DNA from: CADCVW01 sp964251385
Lineage (GTDB): Bacteria; Pseudomonadota; Alphaproteobacteria; Sphingomonadales; Sphingomonadaceae
Length of the DNA stretch: 64,000 nt
Direction of reading: 5' to 3'
Assembly (NCBI GenBank): GCA_964251385.1
Contig: CAXUJK010000006.1
Coordinates: forward strand, 1 to 64,000
Below the pieces are notes generated by a model. The model saw only the letters and a list, made by a program, of their open reading frames with translations. It ran no database searches and was not told where the DNA came from. Position numbers and translations under genes: made by a program. Below, piece after piece: positions 42,306 through 51,003 of the stretch. The stretch's first letter is position 1; each line of letters opens with the position of its first letter.

Positions 42306-43615
42306 GCGCTCAACGTCGCGACGGCAGCCTCGATCGACAACTCCTGACGCTCGCCCGTCTCGCGACGCTTAAGTTCGACCAAGCCCGTCTTCAGTCCGCG
42401 CGGGCCGACGATGAGCTGCCACGGCAGGCCGATCAGGTCCATCGTCCCGAACTTGACCCCGCCGCGTTCGTCGCGGTCGTCGTAGAGCGTTTCGACCCCG
42501 GCCGTCGTGAGTTGCGCGTAGAGATCGTCCGACGCGGCGGTGCAGGCCGCGTCGTCGCCGCGCATGTTGACGAGGCCGACGCGATACGGCGCGACCGCTT
42601 CGGGCCATATAATGCCCGCGTCGTCGTGGCCCGCCTCGATCACCGCGCCGACGAGGCGGGAGACGCCGATGCCGTAGCTTCCCATCTGCGGTACCACGGG
42701 CGCGCCGTCGGGGCCGGACACGGCCAGGCCCATGCTCTTCGAATATTTGTCGCCGAAGTAGAAGATATGTCCGACCTCGATCCCGCGAGACTGGCGGAGC
42801 GCGTCGCCGGCCTCCGTCTCGCGCCCGGGATCGCGCTTTTCGTCCGTGGCGGCATAGTCGGTGGTGAGTTCGTCGACATAGGCCTGCAACGCGCCCGCGT
42901 CGTCCGCGTCGACATCGGTGCCGCGATCGGCGTCCCAATTGCCGTGGTAGAAGACTTCACTCTCGCCGGTAGGCGCGAGCACGATGAATTCGTGGCTGAG
43001 GTCGCCCCCGATCGGGCCCGTGTCCGCCTGCGTCGGGATCGCGCGCAGGCCCATGCGGGCGAACGTGCGCAGGTAGGCGACGAACATGCGGTTGTAGCTG
43101 TGCCTGGCCCCGGCTTCGTCGACGTCGAAACTGTAAGCGTCCTTCATAAGGAACTCGCGCCCGCGCATGACGCCGAAGCGCGGGCGGACCTCGTCTCGGA
43201 ACTTCCACTGGATGTGGTACAGGATGCGCGGCAGGTCGCGGTAGCTGGCGACGCCACCGGCGAAGATCTGCGTCACCATCTCCTCGTTGGTCGGGCCGTA
43301 CAGCATGTCGCGGCCGTGGCGATCCCGGATGCGCAGCATCTCGGGTCCGTACGCCTCGTACCGCCCCGACTGCCGCCACAAGTCGGCGGACTGCAGTGTC
43401 GGCATCAGCATCTCGATCGCGCCCGCGCGGTCCTGCTCCTCGCGCACGATCGCCTCGATCTTGTCCAGCACACGCAGGCCCAGCGGCAGCCACGCGTAGA
43501 TGCCCGACGCGGTCTGGCGCACGAGGCCTGCGCGCAGCATCAGCCGGTGACTGACGATCTGCGCGTCCGACGGTGCCTCCTTCGTCACGGGCAGGAAGTA
43601 TCGGGACATGCGCAT
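42302..43615 (-). CDS. proS: ProS, prolyl-tRNA synthetase (short alphaproteobacterial form)
   Basis: The product is 437 aa from the ATG at 43615 (MRMSRYFLPV; a second ATG is 6 bases on). Class II motifs are GIYAWLPLGLRVLDKI, motif 2 FRDEVRPRFGVMRGREFLMKDAYSFD and motif 3 GSYGIGVSRLVGAVIE. The anticodon-binding domain ends the protein. The bacterial editing insert between motifs 2 and 3 is reduced, which is normal in this class. It charges tRNA-Pro. The stop overlaps the start of the lolC gene. Confidence 0.95.
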   Translation of the reverse strand: MRMSRYFLPVTKEAPSDAQIVSHRLMLRAGLVRQTASGIYAWLPLGLRVLDKIEAIVREEQDRAGAIEMLMPTLQSADLWRQSGRYEAYGPEMLRIRDRHGRDMLYGPTNEEMVTQIFAGGVASYRDLPRILYHIQWKFRDEVRPRFGVMRGREFLMKDAYSFDVDEAGARHSYNRMFVAYLRTFARMGLRAIPTQADTGPIGGDLSHEFIVLAPTGESEVFYHGNWDADRGTDVDADDAGALQAYVDELTTDYAATDEKRDPGRETEAGDALRQSRGIEVGHIFYFGDKYSKSMGLAVSGPDGAPVVPQMGSYGIGVSRLVGAVIEAGHDDAGIIWPEAVAPYRVGLVNMRGDDAACTAASDDLYAQLTTAGVETLYDDRDERGGVKFGTMDLIGLPWQLIVGPRGLKTGLVELKRRETGERQELSIEAAVATLSA

Positions 43616-43948
43616 GGGCGGAGGAAGGTACGTCCGATCGGAGGTGAGCGGGACGTCTAGAGTTGCGCGCGGATCAAGGCAACCAAGAGGGCGACGGAGC
43701 CTCTGTGGCGCGGGCGACACAGGCCCGTGACATAATCCGTCGCCCGAACGCTTTGGCGATGACAATCGCGGACACGCGGCCTAGCTCCCGTGGACGAAAC
43801 ACGGCTTCGGCGGTGGTTCGGGGAGAGCCGATCCCGCGTTCTGACTGACGCGTGCGGGTCGGTTTGACCAAAGGGGGCTGACGAGCGATCGTCACGCGGG
43901 CGCCTGGGTTGCTTTATGGCGATCCAGGCGTTTGTCGTTCAGGACAGC
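43616..43948. other. Intergenic region without a visible gene
   Basis: Between proS and the lipoprotein gene there are ~333 bases with no supported gene. Short open frames on both strands have no ribosome binding site and unlikely, Arg/Pro-rich products. I see no tRNA or known RNA fold. The stretch must hold the proS promoter. Confidence 0.5.
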
Positions 43949-43984
43949 TTAGTCGACGCACCCTCGTTAGTCGACGCACCCTCG
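43949..43984. repeat. Perfect 18-bp tandem duplication over a stop codon
   Basis: TTAGTCGACGCACCCTCG occurs twice in a row (43949-43966 and 43967-43984). On the minus strand the inner copy encodes the last residues RGCVD and the TAA of the lipoprotein gene; the outer copy repeats them after the stop. Confidence 0.9.
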
Positions 43985-44353
43985 CCGCCAGCGTTTGACG
44001 AAGTTCACGCCTGCTTCGTACCCCTGTTTCGCTTCGTCCGCGCGACTGCAAAGGTCGTAATTGTCGCCTGATAGGCGGCACGTCGTCATGAAGGCGTCGA
44101 CATCCGCCGCCGTGAATTTGACCTCCGGCGCGAACACCACGCGCTTCTCGCGGACATCGAAGATGAATCGGGTGTACCCGCGCGTACCGCCCGCGCCGAC
44201 GGCGTGCACTTCGCCGCAGACGAGATCGTCCTTTTCCTTGATCGCTTGGAAGCGGACCGCGCGGCTGTCGGGAAAATACGACGCCACGGCATCCTGAGTG
44301 TCTCCGCGTCCGCAGCTGGCCAACAGCAGGCAAACCGCGGCAAGCGTCTTCAT
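43967..44353 (-). CDS. Small lipoprotein, hypothetical
   Basis: The product is 128 aa. MKTLAAVCLLLASCGRGDTQ is a lipoprotein signal with lipobox LASC and acylated C14. The mature domain has Cys residues in LVCGEVHA, MTTCRLS, YDLCSRAD and the terminal GCVD, likely disulfide-bonded in the periplasm. The family is unknown to me. The start overlaps the mntH stop (ATGA). The last 6 codons, including the stop, are duplicated in tandem just downstream. Confidence 0.8.
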   Translation of the reverse strand: MKTLAAVCLLLASCGRGDTQDAVASYFPDSRAVRFQAIKEKDDLVCGEVHAVGAGGTRGYTRFIFDVREKRVVFAPEVKFTAADVDAFMTTCRLSGDNYDLCSRADEAKQGYEAGVNFVKRWRRGCVD

Positions 44354-45699
44354 GTGAACACGAACCCGAAGAGAAGCTTGAGATTGAGTCCGATGATGAC
44401 CGCGCTGATCAGCCACGCCAGCCCCTTCATCCACACCGGGTTGACGAAGCGACCCATCAGCTTGCGGTCGGACGTGAACTGGACGAGCGGGACGACCGCG
44501 AAGGGCAGTTGCAGGCTGAGCACGACCTGGCTGAGGATGAGCAGCTTGGCGGTGCCGCTCGTGCCGTACAGGCTGGCGACGATAACGGCGGGCACGATCG
44601 CGATCCCGCGCGTGATGAGGCGGCGCGCCCAGGCGGGCAGGCGCAGGTTGAGAAAACCCTCCATGACGATCTGTCCCGCGAGCGTCGCGGTGATCGTCGA
44701 ATTCTGGCCCGAGGCGAGCAGCGCGACCGCGAACAGCGTGCTCGCGACGCCGACTCCCAGCATCGGCGTGAGCAGCTGATACGCGTCCTGTATCTCGGCG
44801 ACGTCCGTGCGCCCGACGCTGTGGAACGCGGACGCGGCGAGGATCAGGATGGACGCGTTGATGAACAAGGCGAGCGTCAGCGCGACCGTACTGTCGATCG
44901 TGGCGAAGCGGATCGCCTGGCGCTTGCCCGCCTCGTCCTGGTCGTATGCGCGCGTCTGCACGATCGAGGAATGCAGATAGAGATTGTGCGGCATCACCGT
45001 GGCCCCCAGAATGCCGATCGCGATGTAGAGCATCGCGGAATTGGTGATGATCTCCGGCGTGGGGACGAGCCCTCCCGCGATGGCCGCGAGGCTGGGCTGC
45101 GAGAAGAAGAGCTCGAACGCGAAGCAGCCCGCGATGATGATAAGCAGCGCGACGATGAACGCCTCGAGCTTGCGAAAGCCGTATTGCTGCAGGAGCAGGA
45201 TCAGGAAGACATCGAGGCCCGTCAGGCACACGCCCCAGACGAGCGGTATGCCAAACAGGAGCTGGAGCGCGATCGCGGTGCCGATGACCTCGGCCAGGTC
45301 GCACGCGATGATCGCAAACTCGCACAGCACCCACAGCGCAAAGCGGATCGGCGGGCTGTAGCGGTCGCGGCAGGCTTGGGCGAGGTCGAGACCGGTGACG
45401 ATGCCGAGCTTGGCGGACAGCGATTGCAACACCATCGCCATCATGTTCGACAGCAGGATGACGGACAGCAGCGTGTATCCGAACGCGGATCCGCCCGCGA
45501 GGTCGGTCGCCCAGTTGCCGGGGTCCATGTAGCCGACCGCGACGAGATATCCGGGTCCGGCGAACGCGCCGAGCTTCGTCCAGAAGCGGCCCGCGCCGTC
45601 GGGCACGGCTACGGTACGGTAGGATTCTGAAAGACTTGGCCGCCGCACCAGGGGTGCGACGGCCGAAGGGAGAGCGGGATCGTGCGTCGGAGGTGTCAT
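44350..45699 (-). CDS. mntH: MntH, Nramp-family divalent metal transporter
   Basis: The product is 449 aa with ~11 membrane helices. The metal-site motifs are DPGN at 59-62 in helix 1 (VGYMDPGNWATDLAGG) and the helix 6 motif VMPHNLYLHSS. It imports Mn(II) (and Fe(II)) with protons across the inner membrane. It follows the first ferritin-like gene by 32 bases and overlaps the small lipoprotein gene downstream. Grouping with ferritin-like proteins suggests metal handling or oxidative stress. No MntR box or Mn riboswitch is obvious in the 32-base gap. Confidence 0.94.
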   Translation of the reverse strand: MTPPTHDPALPSAVAPLVRRPSLSESYRTVAVPDGAGRFWTKLGAFAGPGYLVAVGYMDPGNWATDLAGGSAFGYTLLSVILLSNMMAMVLQSLSAKLGIVTGLDLAQACRDRYSPPIRFALWVLCEFAIIACDLAEVIGTAIALQLLFGIPLVWGVCLTGLDVFLILLLQQYGFRKLEAFIVALLIIIAGCFAFELFFSQPSLAAIAGGLVPTPEIITNSAMLYIAIGILGATVMPHNLYLHSSIVQTRAYDQDEAGKRQAIRFATIDSTVALTLALFINASILILAASAFHSVGRTDVAEIQDAYQLLTPMLGVGVASTLFAVALLASGQNSTITATLAGQIVMEGFLNLRLPAWARRLITRGIAIVPAVIVASLYGTSGTAKLLILSQVVLSLQLPFAVVPLVQFTSDRKLMGRFVNPVWMKGLAWLISAVIIGLNLKLLFGFVFT

Positions 45700-45731
45700 C
45701 GATTTGCCAATGGCACGTTCCGGCGCGCGAA

Positions 45732-46748
45732 TTAAGTGCGCGTTACAGGTCCGCTCTGGCGGATGACGCCATTGACCCCGGACGGGAAGAAACCGCCCGA
45801 AGTCGCGACACCGCTGTTCGCGTACACGATGTTGAGGACCTTGTCGGCGGTGCGGGCGTAGGTGAGACCGTTCGCATCGACCGGTACGATGTTCGACTCC
45901 TCCGGCGAAATCGCGACCGTTCCCTGATCCTGATCGCCGTTCGTATCGAATCGGTCGCGCACGCCGGAGATGCTGGCGGAGCGGAAGCGAACGTCGTTGT
46001 TGCCGATGCCGCGCGCGTAAAGAAGCGTCCGGATCAGGCTCGCGTGATAGGCCTCCGCCGCAAGGATGCCGGCGGCCGCCGTCAGCGTCGTCTTGTTGGC
46101 GATCAACGGTGCCGCGCCCTGGTAGGCAGTCACACCGACATCCTCGAAGATGAAGGCACCGAGCAGGAACGATTCGTCGTTCGCATACGGGTTGAACCCG
46201 GGAAGACCGGCCTCGAGCGCAAAACCCGCGAACGCGCTGCCCGGCGCGACGCTGACGTCGATGTTCGGGGCGGCCACCGCCGTCGCACCGATGGCGGTAC
46301 GCAGGAAGCGAACGTGAGCAATCTCGTCCTGCGCGATCTCACGCGCATATTGCCGTACAATCGGATCCTGAAACTGAACCTGCTGACCCGCCCTGGTCGT
46401 GCCTTGCGTACCCGCGCCGGTCTTCAGCTCGGCCGCGATGGGCGTTCCGAATACCGCGTACGAATAAAACTCAGCTTCGAGATATTCGAGGTTGAGCGCG
46501 AAGTTGAGAATGTCGCCGTCAGTGATCGGCGGCGGAGGTGGAGGCGGAGGCGGCGGAGGCGGCGGCGTCACGGCAGCGGGCGGCGGCGGCGGCACCGGCG
46601 GGTTGAAATCGTCATTGTCGTCGCTGCACGCCGCCAGCGCGCCCATCGCGACGGCCGAGACGCTCGCCGCCTTTATGAAACTGCGGCGGCTATCGCGCCG
46701 GGCCGCTCGCGCTTCGAGGACTTCCATCAAATCTTTGTGCATCTGCAT
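45732..46748 (-). CDS. Ferritin-like domain protein, Tat lipoprotein, polyproline linker
   Basis: The product is 338 aa. A Tat motif (SRRSFIKAASVSAVAM) ends in a lipobox with C41 in ALAAC. A linker of two proline runs follows (~50-74, the second about 13 Pro long). The ferritin-like domain (PF13668 type, as in desiccation-related protein Pcc13-62) has NLEYLEAEFYSYAVFG, REIAQDEIAHVRFLRTA, SFLLGAFIFEDVGVTAY and AAEAYHASLIRTLLYARG, giving the E/ExxH di-iron-type ligands. It is probably anchored in the periplasm. It is the second of two paralogues, 36 bases after the first. Confidence 0.88.
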   Translation of the reverse strand: MQMHKDLMEVLEARAARRDSRRSFIKAASVSAVAMGALAACSDDNDDFNPPVPPPPPAAVTPPPPPPPPPPPPPITDGDILNFALNLEYLEAEFYSYAVFGTPIAAELKTGAGTQGTTRAGQQVQFQDPIVRQYAREIAQDEIAHVRFLRTAIGATAVAAPNIDVSVAPGSAFAGFALEAGLPGFNPYANDESFLLGAFIFEDVGVTAYQGAAPLIANKTTLTAAAGILAAEAYHASLIRTLLYARGIGNNDVRFRSASISGVRDRFDTNGDQDQGTVAISPEESNIVPVDANGLTYARTADKVLNIVYANSGVATSGGFFPSGVNGVIRQSGPVTRT

Positions 46749-46784
46749 GGCCTTTCAAGCCTGAATGGATTGGGGCGGGCGAAC

Positions 46785-47771
46785 CTAAGCCGCGGGGTTC
46801 GCCGCGCTGGCCCGGATGGTGCCGTTGACGCCGGCGGGGAAGAAGCCGCCCTGCCTGGCCTCTGAACGGGTCAGATAAACGATGTTCAGGACTTCGCCGG
46901 TCGTACGGCTGAACGCCAAACCGTTGCGATCCAGAGGAGCGATGTTCGATGCCTCGTTATCGGCCGGATCGCCGCGTCCCGGGCTGATCCCCTGATCGCG
47001 TTCACCGTTCCCGTCCAAGGTGTCGCGCGCATCGGAGATCTGATCCGCCGCGTCACGCAGGAACTTCGTTTCCACGCCGCGGGCGTAGAGGACCGTCCGC
47101 ACCAGGCCGGCGTGGTAGGCTTCGACCGCGAGCAGACCCGCCGCCGCGCCGAGGAAGGTGGGGCTGGTGAGCAATGCGGCCGCGCCCTTGTAGGCCGTGA
47201 CGCCCACATCCTCGAAGATGTACGCACCCAGCAGGAAGCTATTCTCGTCCGCATAGGGATCGAAGCTCGCCGGCAAACCGGCGGCGACAGCCGCGGCGGA
47301 GAAGGGACCCGCGGGCGTCCCGTCCGCATTGGCTCCGCCCCTGATGTCGATCGCGGGCTGCGCCACTGCGGCGGAGCCGAGCGCGGTGCGGAGGAAGCGC
47401 ACATGGGCGATCTCGTCCAGCGCAATCTCGCGTGCGTACTGGCGGATGATCTCGCTCTGGAACGGAACGATGCGACCGCCGGTCACCGCGCCTTGCGTTC
47501 CGGTGGTGCCGGTCTGCAAATTGGCATCCAGACCCTGTCCGAACGATGCGAACGAGTAGAACTGCGCTTCCAGATATTCGAGGTTGAGCGCAAAGTTCAG
47601 GATGTCGTTGTCGGTTGGTGCCGCGGTCTGCGCCATCGCCGTCGTCCCGCTCAACGCGGTCGCACCGGACAGGAACGCCGTGCCGCCCATGCGCAGGAAG
47701 AAGTCGCGGCGGTCCTCGCGCCGCCGGGCGCGAGAGTCCATGACGTCGATCATCGTCTTCTCATCGGTCAT
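46785..47771 (-). CDS. Ferritin-like domain protein, Tat-exported
   Basis: The product is 328 aa from the ATG at 47771, which has GGAG 8 bases upstream; an ATG 27 bases earlier is a weaker choice. A Tat signal (REDRRDFFLRMGGTAFLSGA) ends at AMA-Q near residue 47. The ferritin-like domain parallels its neighbour block by block (NLEYLEAQFYSFASFG, REIALDEIAHVRFLRTA, SFLLGAYIFEDVGVTAY, AVEAYHAGLVRTVLYARG). It differs in being soluble rather than lipid-anchored and in having no proline run. It is the first gene of the likely operon with the paralogue, mntH and a lipoprotein. Confidence 0.88.
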   Translation of the reverse strand: MTDEKTMIDVMDSRARRREDRRDFFLRMGGTAFLSGATALSGTTAMAQTAAPTDNDILNFALNLEYLEAQFYSFASFGQGLDANLQTGTTGTQGAVTGGRIVPFQSEIIRQYAREIALDEIAHVRFLRTALGSAAVAQPAIDIRGGANADGTPAGPFSAAAVAAGLPASFDPYADENSFLLGAYIFEDVGVTAYKGAAALLTSPTFLGAAAGLLAVEAYHAGLVRTVLYARGVETKFLRDAADQISDARDTLDGNGERDQGISPGRGDPADNEASNIAPLDRNGLAFSRTTGEVLNIVYLTRSEARQGGFFPAGVNGTIRASAANPAA

Positions 47772-47858
47772 GTAAGCGACTCCATTCTGCGGTTTCATAA
47801 ACTGGGACAACTTGCGCGCTCCTTTGTTCCGACGCCACGAGAAAATGGTAAATAGCGA

Positions 47859-47949
47859 GTACGCCTGCGTACGTTCATGTTTATTTTGATAACAAAGGTG
47901 AAGACTTTCATCGGGTGACAACGTGCATCCGGACGCGTGCATCCGGACG
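47859..47949. promoter_or_regulatory. Inverted and tandem repeats in the ferritin / Crp-Fnr divergent region
   Basis: Within the 202-base divergent gap there is a perfect palindrome GTACGC-CT-GCGTAC at 47859-47872 and a perfect 14-bp tandem repeat CGTGCATCCGGACG at 47922-47935 and 47936-47949. Between them lies an AT-rich stretch (47881-47897, TTTTGATAACAAAGG) with a half-match to an FNR-type TTGAT site. These look like operator and promoter parts, but no binding is shown. Confidence 0.45.
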
Positions 47950-47973
47950 CGCTTGCGGTTCGTATGAGATGAC

Positions 47974-48777
47974 ATGGTGCCGACGCAGCAGACACGCTCC
48001 CGCAACACCCTGATCCGCGCCTTGAGCGCCGACGGGCATGCGGCGCTCGGCCCGCATCTGCACCGTGTCGAACTGCAAGGCGGCGAACGGATCGCGACCG
48101 GCGGCACCGCGATAGAAAGCGTCTGGTTCCCCGAAAGCGCGGTCGCCTCCTGCATGGAGGTGCTCGGGAAGACATGCGCGGTCGAGATCGGCATGGTCGG
48201 TTACGAGGGCCTGGTCGGCTGGCCGCTGTTGCTGGAGACGGACGCATCGATGCACGACGTCGCCGTTCACGTCGGCGGCACCGCGTTGCGTGCCGAGGCG
48301 CGGGCCTTCGCGTCGGTGTGCGCGCGCGTGCCCGCCGTCGCCGCGCTCTTCCGTCGCTACGTCGCGAACCTGACGGTGCAGATCGGGCGGACCGCCATGT
48401 CCAACCTGCGCGATCCCGTGGAGCGGCGTTTGTCGCGCTGGCTTCTGATGTGCCACGACCGGCTCGACGGCGACGAGATCGATCTGACGCACAAGAACAT
48501 CGCGACGACGCTCGGCGTGCGCCGGGCGAGCGTTACGGACGGCCTCCACAATCTCGAGGGCGAGCATGTGATCAGCAACCGCCGCGGGCATATCGTGATC
48601 AGCGACCGCCGCAAGCTGGAGCGTCTCGCGGGCGAGAGTTACGGCCATGCCGAAGCGCACTACACCCGCACGATCGCGCCTTTCGGCAAGACCGGCGAAG
48701 AACGGTCCGAGCGGAGACCTTTCTACGTGCGGGAGCCGGACCAATTCGCGATGCTCATACCAGCCGGCTCTGCGTGA
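47974..48777 (+). CDS. Crp/Fnr-family transcription regulator
   Basis: The product is 267 aa. The N-terminal cNMP-like beta-roll (~20-130: VELQGGERIATGGTAIESVWFPES) lacks the classical FNR N-terminal Cys cluster. A dimer helix follows and then the winged helix-turn-helix near 170-225: DLTHKNIATTLGVRRASVTDGLHNLEGEHVI. Such proteins are frequent in sphingomonads and resemble regulators tied to anaerobiosis or stress. It is divergent from the ferritin-like/mntH unit across a repeat-rich gap, so control of that unit is a fair inference. Its end overlaps pyrG by 23 bases. Confidence 0.9.
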   Translation: MVPTQQTRSRNTLIRALSADGHAALGPHLHRVELQGGERIATGGTAIESVWFPESAVASCMEVLGKTCAVEIGMVGYEGLVGWPLLLETDASMHDVAVHVGGTALRAEARAFASVCARVPAVAALFRRYVANLTVQIGRTAMSNLRDPVERRLSRWLLMCHDRLDGDEIDLTHKNIATTLGVRRASVTDGLHNLEGEHVISNRRGHIVISDRRKLERLAGESYGHAEAHYTRTIAPFGKTGEERSERRPFYVREPDQFAMLIPAGSA

Positions 48778-50386
48778 CCGCGGCCGCGATGAAGCTGGCG
48801 AAGAGCGGGTGCGGCGCGAACGGGCGGCTCTTCAGCTCCGGATGGAACTGGACGCCGACGAACCAGGGATGATCGGGGCGCTCGACGATTTCGGGCAGCG
48901 TCCCGTCGGGGCTCATGCCCGTGAACAACAGGCCGTCGCGTTCGAGCGCTTCGCGGTAGTGCACGTTGACCTCGTAACGATGCCGGTGCCGCTCGCTGAT
49001 CGTCGATCCGCCATAGACGGACGCGACCCGGCTGTTGCCCGCCAGCACGGCAGGGTAGGCGCCCAGCCGCATCGTGCCGCCGAGATCGCCCGTGACCGCG
49101 CGCCGTTGCGCAAGTCCGTCGGGATCCATCCATTCGGTGATCAGGCCGACGACGGGTTCGGCCGTGTCCCCGAACTCGGTGCTCGACGCGTCCGTGTGTC
49201 CCGCCGCGCGCGCGCCCTCGATGCAGGCCATCTGCATGCCGAGGCATATGCCGAAGAACGGTATGCGGCGTTCGCGCGCGAACCGCACCGCAGCGATCTT
49301 GCCTTCGCTGCCGCGCGTCCCGAACCCGCCGGGGACGAGGATCGCGTCGAGCGGCTCGAGCGCGGCGGCGGCATCCTCCCCGCGCTCGAAAAGTTCGGCA
49401 TCCAGCCAGTCGATCCGTACCTTGACTCGGTGGGCGATACCCCCGTGGACGAGCGCTTCGGTCAGGCTCTTGTACGCGTCGGGCAGCCCGACATACTTGC
49501 CGACGACGCCGATCGTCACGTCTCCTTCGGAATTGTCGAGCCGGTCGCAGATGTCGACCCAGGCGGACAAATCGGGTTCGGGCGCATCGTGGATGCCGAA
49601 CGCGCGCAGCGTTTCGGCGTCGAGGCCCTCGCGATGATATTGTAGCGGCACGGCGTAGATGGAGCGGGCGTCCAGCGCGGGGATGACCGCTTCCTTGCGG
49701 ACGTTGCAGAACTGCGCGATTTTCGCCCGGTCGCCGTCGGGAAGCGGCCGGTCGCAGCGGCACAATAGCAGATCGGGCTGGATGCCCAAGGAAGTGAGCT
49801 CGCGTACGCTGTGCTGCGTCGGCTTGGTCTTGAGCTCGCCCGCAGCCGCGATGAAGGGGACGAGCGAGGCGTGGATCGAGAGCGTCCGGCCGCGTGGCAG
49901 ATCGTTGCGCAGCTGGCGGATGGCTTCGATGAAAGGCAGGCTTTCGATGTCGCCGACCGTGCCACCGACTTCGCAGATGACGAAGTCGAGGCCATCCGTG
50001 TCGGCCAAGGCGAACGCCTTGATCGCGTCGGTGACGTGCGGGACGACCTGCACGGTCGCGCCCAGATAATCGCCGCGCCGTTCGCGCGCGATGATGCCCT
50101 GATAGATCGCGCCGGTGGTGATGTTGTCGGTGCGCTTGGCCGCGACGCCGGTGAAACGTTCGTAGTGGCCGAGGTCGAGGTCGGTCTCCGCGCCGTCGTC
50201 CGTCACGAACACCTCGCCATGCTGATACGGCGACATCGTTCCCGGATCGACGTTGAGGTACGGGTCGAACTTGCGGATGCGGACGGAGTAGCCGCGCGCC
50301 TGCAGCAAGGCGGCGAGCGCGGCGGCCATGAGGCCTTTCCCCAACGAGGAGACCACGCCGCCGGTGATGAAGATGAACCGGGTCAT
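48755..50386 (-). CDS. pyrG: PyrG, CTP synthase
   Basis: The product is 543 aa. The amidoligase domain starts MTRFIFITGGVVSSLGKGL (P-loop) and contains CEVGGTVGDIESLPFIEAIRQ. The C-terminal class I glutaminase has FGICLGMQMACIEGAR with the nucleophilic Cys and a His/Glu pair in GVQFHPELKSRP. It aminates UTP to CTP using glutamine. It follows secG, with a palindromic repeat in the gap. Confidence 0.97.
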   Translation of the reverse strand: MTRFIFITGGVVSSLGKGLMAAALAALLQARGYSVRIRKFDPYLNVDPGTMSPYQHGEVFVTDDGAETDLDLGHYERFTGVAAKRTDNITTGAIYQGIIARERRGDYLGATVQVVPHVTDAIKAFALADTDGLDFVICEVGGTVGDIESLPFIEAIRQLRNDLPRGRTLSIHASLVPFIAAAGELKTKPTQHSVRELTSLGIQPDLLLCRCDRPLPDGDRAKIAQFCNVRKEAVIPALDARSIYAVPLQYHREGLDAETLRAFGIHDAPEPDLSAWVDICDRLDNSEGDVTIGVVGKYVGLPDAYKSLTEALVHGGIAHRVKVRIDWLDAELFERGEDAAAALEPLDAILVPGGFGTRGSEGKIAAVRFARERRIPFFGICLGMQMACIEGARAAGHTDASSTEFGDTAEPVVGLITEWMDPDGLAQRRAVTGDLGGTMRLGAYPAVLAGNSRVASVYGGSTISERHRHRYEVNVHYREALERDGLLFTGMSPDGTLPEIVERPDHPWFVGVQFHPELKSRPFAPHPLFASFIAAAVTQSRLV

Positions 50387-50457
50387 GGGAGGATGGGCTT
50401 AGGGGGTGGATGCGGATTCGGGCAAGGGCGAATGGATGCTCGGTTACGCGCCCCTTG

Positions 50458-50548
50458 TTTTCACTCGGGACGAACGAGCTTCGGTTTGTTCTTACGGTCT
50501 CGCATGAAGATCCCGGTCACCCCCGACCACGTTCGTCCCGAGCGAAAA
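50458..50548. repeat. Long inverted repeat in the secG-pyrG gap (second repeat family)
   Basis: TTTTCACTCGGGACGAACG (50458-50476) and CGTTCGTCCCGAGCGAAAA (50530-50548) are complementary at 18 of 19 positions, with a 53-base spacer. The sequence resembles the CGTCCCGAGC-type repeats that I recall as common in sphingomonad genomes. Its place between secG and pyrG suggests a terminator or RNA-stabilising role. Confidence 0.75.
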
Positions 50549-50558
50549 CGAGGAGCGC

Positions 50559-50981
50559 TTATTGCGCCAGCGGCACCGTGCTGTTGCCGACCGGAGCGGC
50601 CTGGTTCGCGACCTCGGCCAATGGATCAACCGGCCGCTCACCGATGGCGGGATTGGTCTGCGTGGCCGGATCATAGGGCGTCGTGCTCGGTGCCGGCGTC
50701 GTCGCGGGGTCGCGGGCAAGCCGCGTATCGACAGTCGCGGGCGTGCGCCCGACGGTGGCGAGCGCGGCGAGCGCGATCGACAGGACCACGAACGCGCCGC
50801 CCAGGATCGCGGTCGCGCGCGTCAGGAAGTCGGCGGCGCCGCGCGCGGTCATCAGGCCGGACGACGATCCCCCGACGCCCAGGCCGCCGCCTTCGGAACG
50901 CTGCATCAGGATAACGGTGACGAGCCCCGCCGAAACGAGGATCTGGAGGACGAGCAGGATGTTGAACAGCATGGACGTCAT
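50559..50981 (-). CDS. secG: SecG, preprotein translocase subunit
   Basis: The product is 140 aa. Two membrane helices (FNILLVLQILVSAGLVTVILMQ and ILGGAFVVLSIALAALATVG) flank the conserved loop RSEGGGLGVGGSSSGLMTARG. The C-terminal ~65 residues are a Pro/Thr/Ala-rich tail, common in alphaproteobacterial SecG. It assists SecYE. It follows tpiA by 22 bases, a usual gene order. Confidence 0.93.
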   Translation of the reverse strand: MTSMLFNILLVLQILVSAGLVTVILMQRSEGGGLGVGGSSSGLMTARGAADFLTRATAILGGAFVVLSIALAALATVGRTPATVDTRLARDPATTPAPSTTPYDPATQTNPAIGERPVDPLAEVANQAAPVGNSTVPLAQ

Positions 50982-51003
50982 CTAGACGCCGCGCGCGCCC
51001 ACA

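Noticed and set aside
43663..43895. Short frames in the gap after proS
   Set aside because: No ribosome binding site and unlikely composition on both strands; region left as non-coding.
46510..46620. G-rich repeat as a possible CRISPR or minisatellite array
   Set aside because: It is the coding tract for a polyproline linker; there are no spacers.
47772..47840. GGAAC near the ferritin-like gene as an EcfG-type general stress promoter
   Set aside because: The partner CGTT is not found 16-17 bases downstream of GGAAC.
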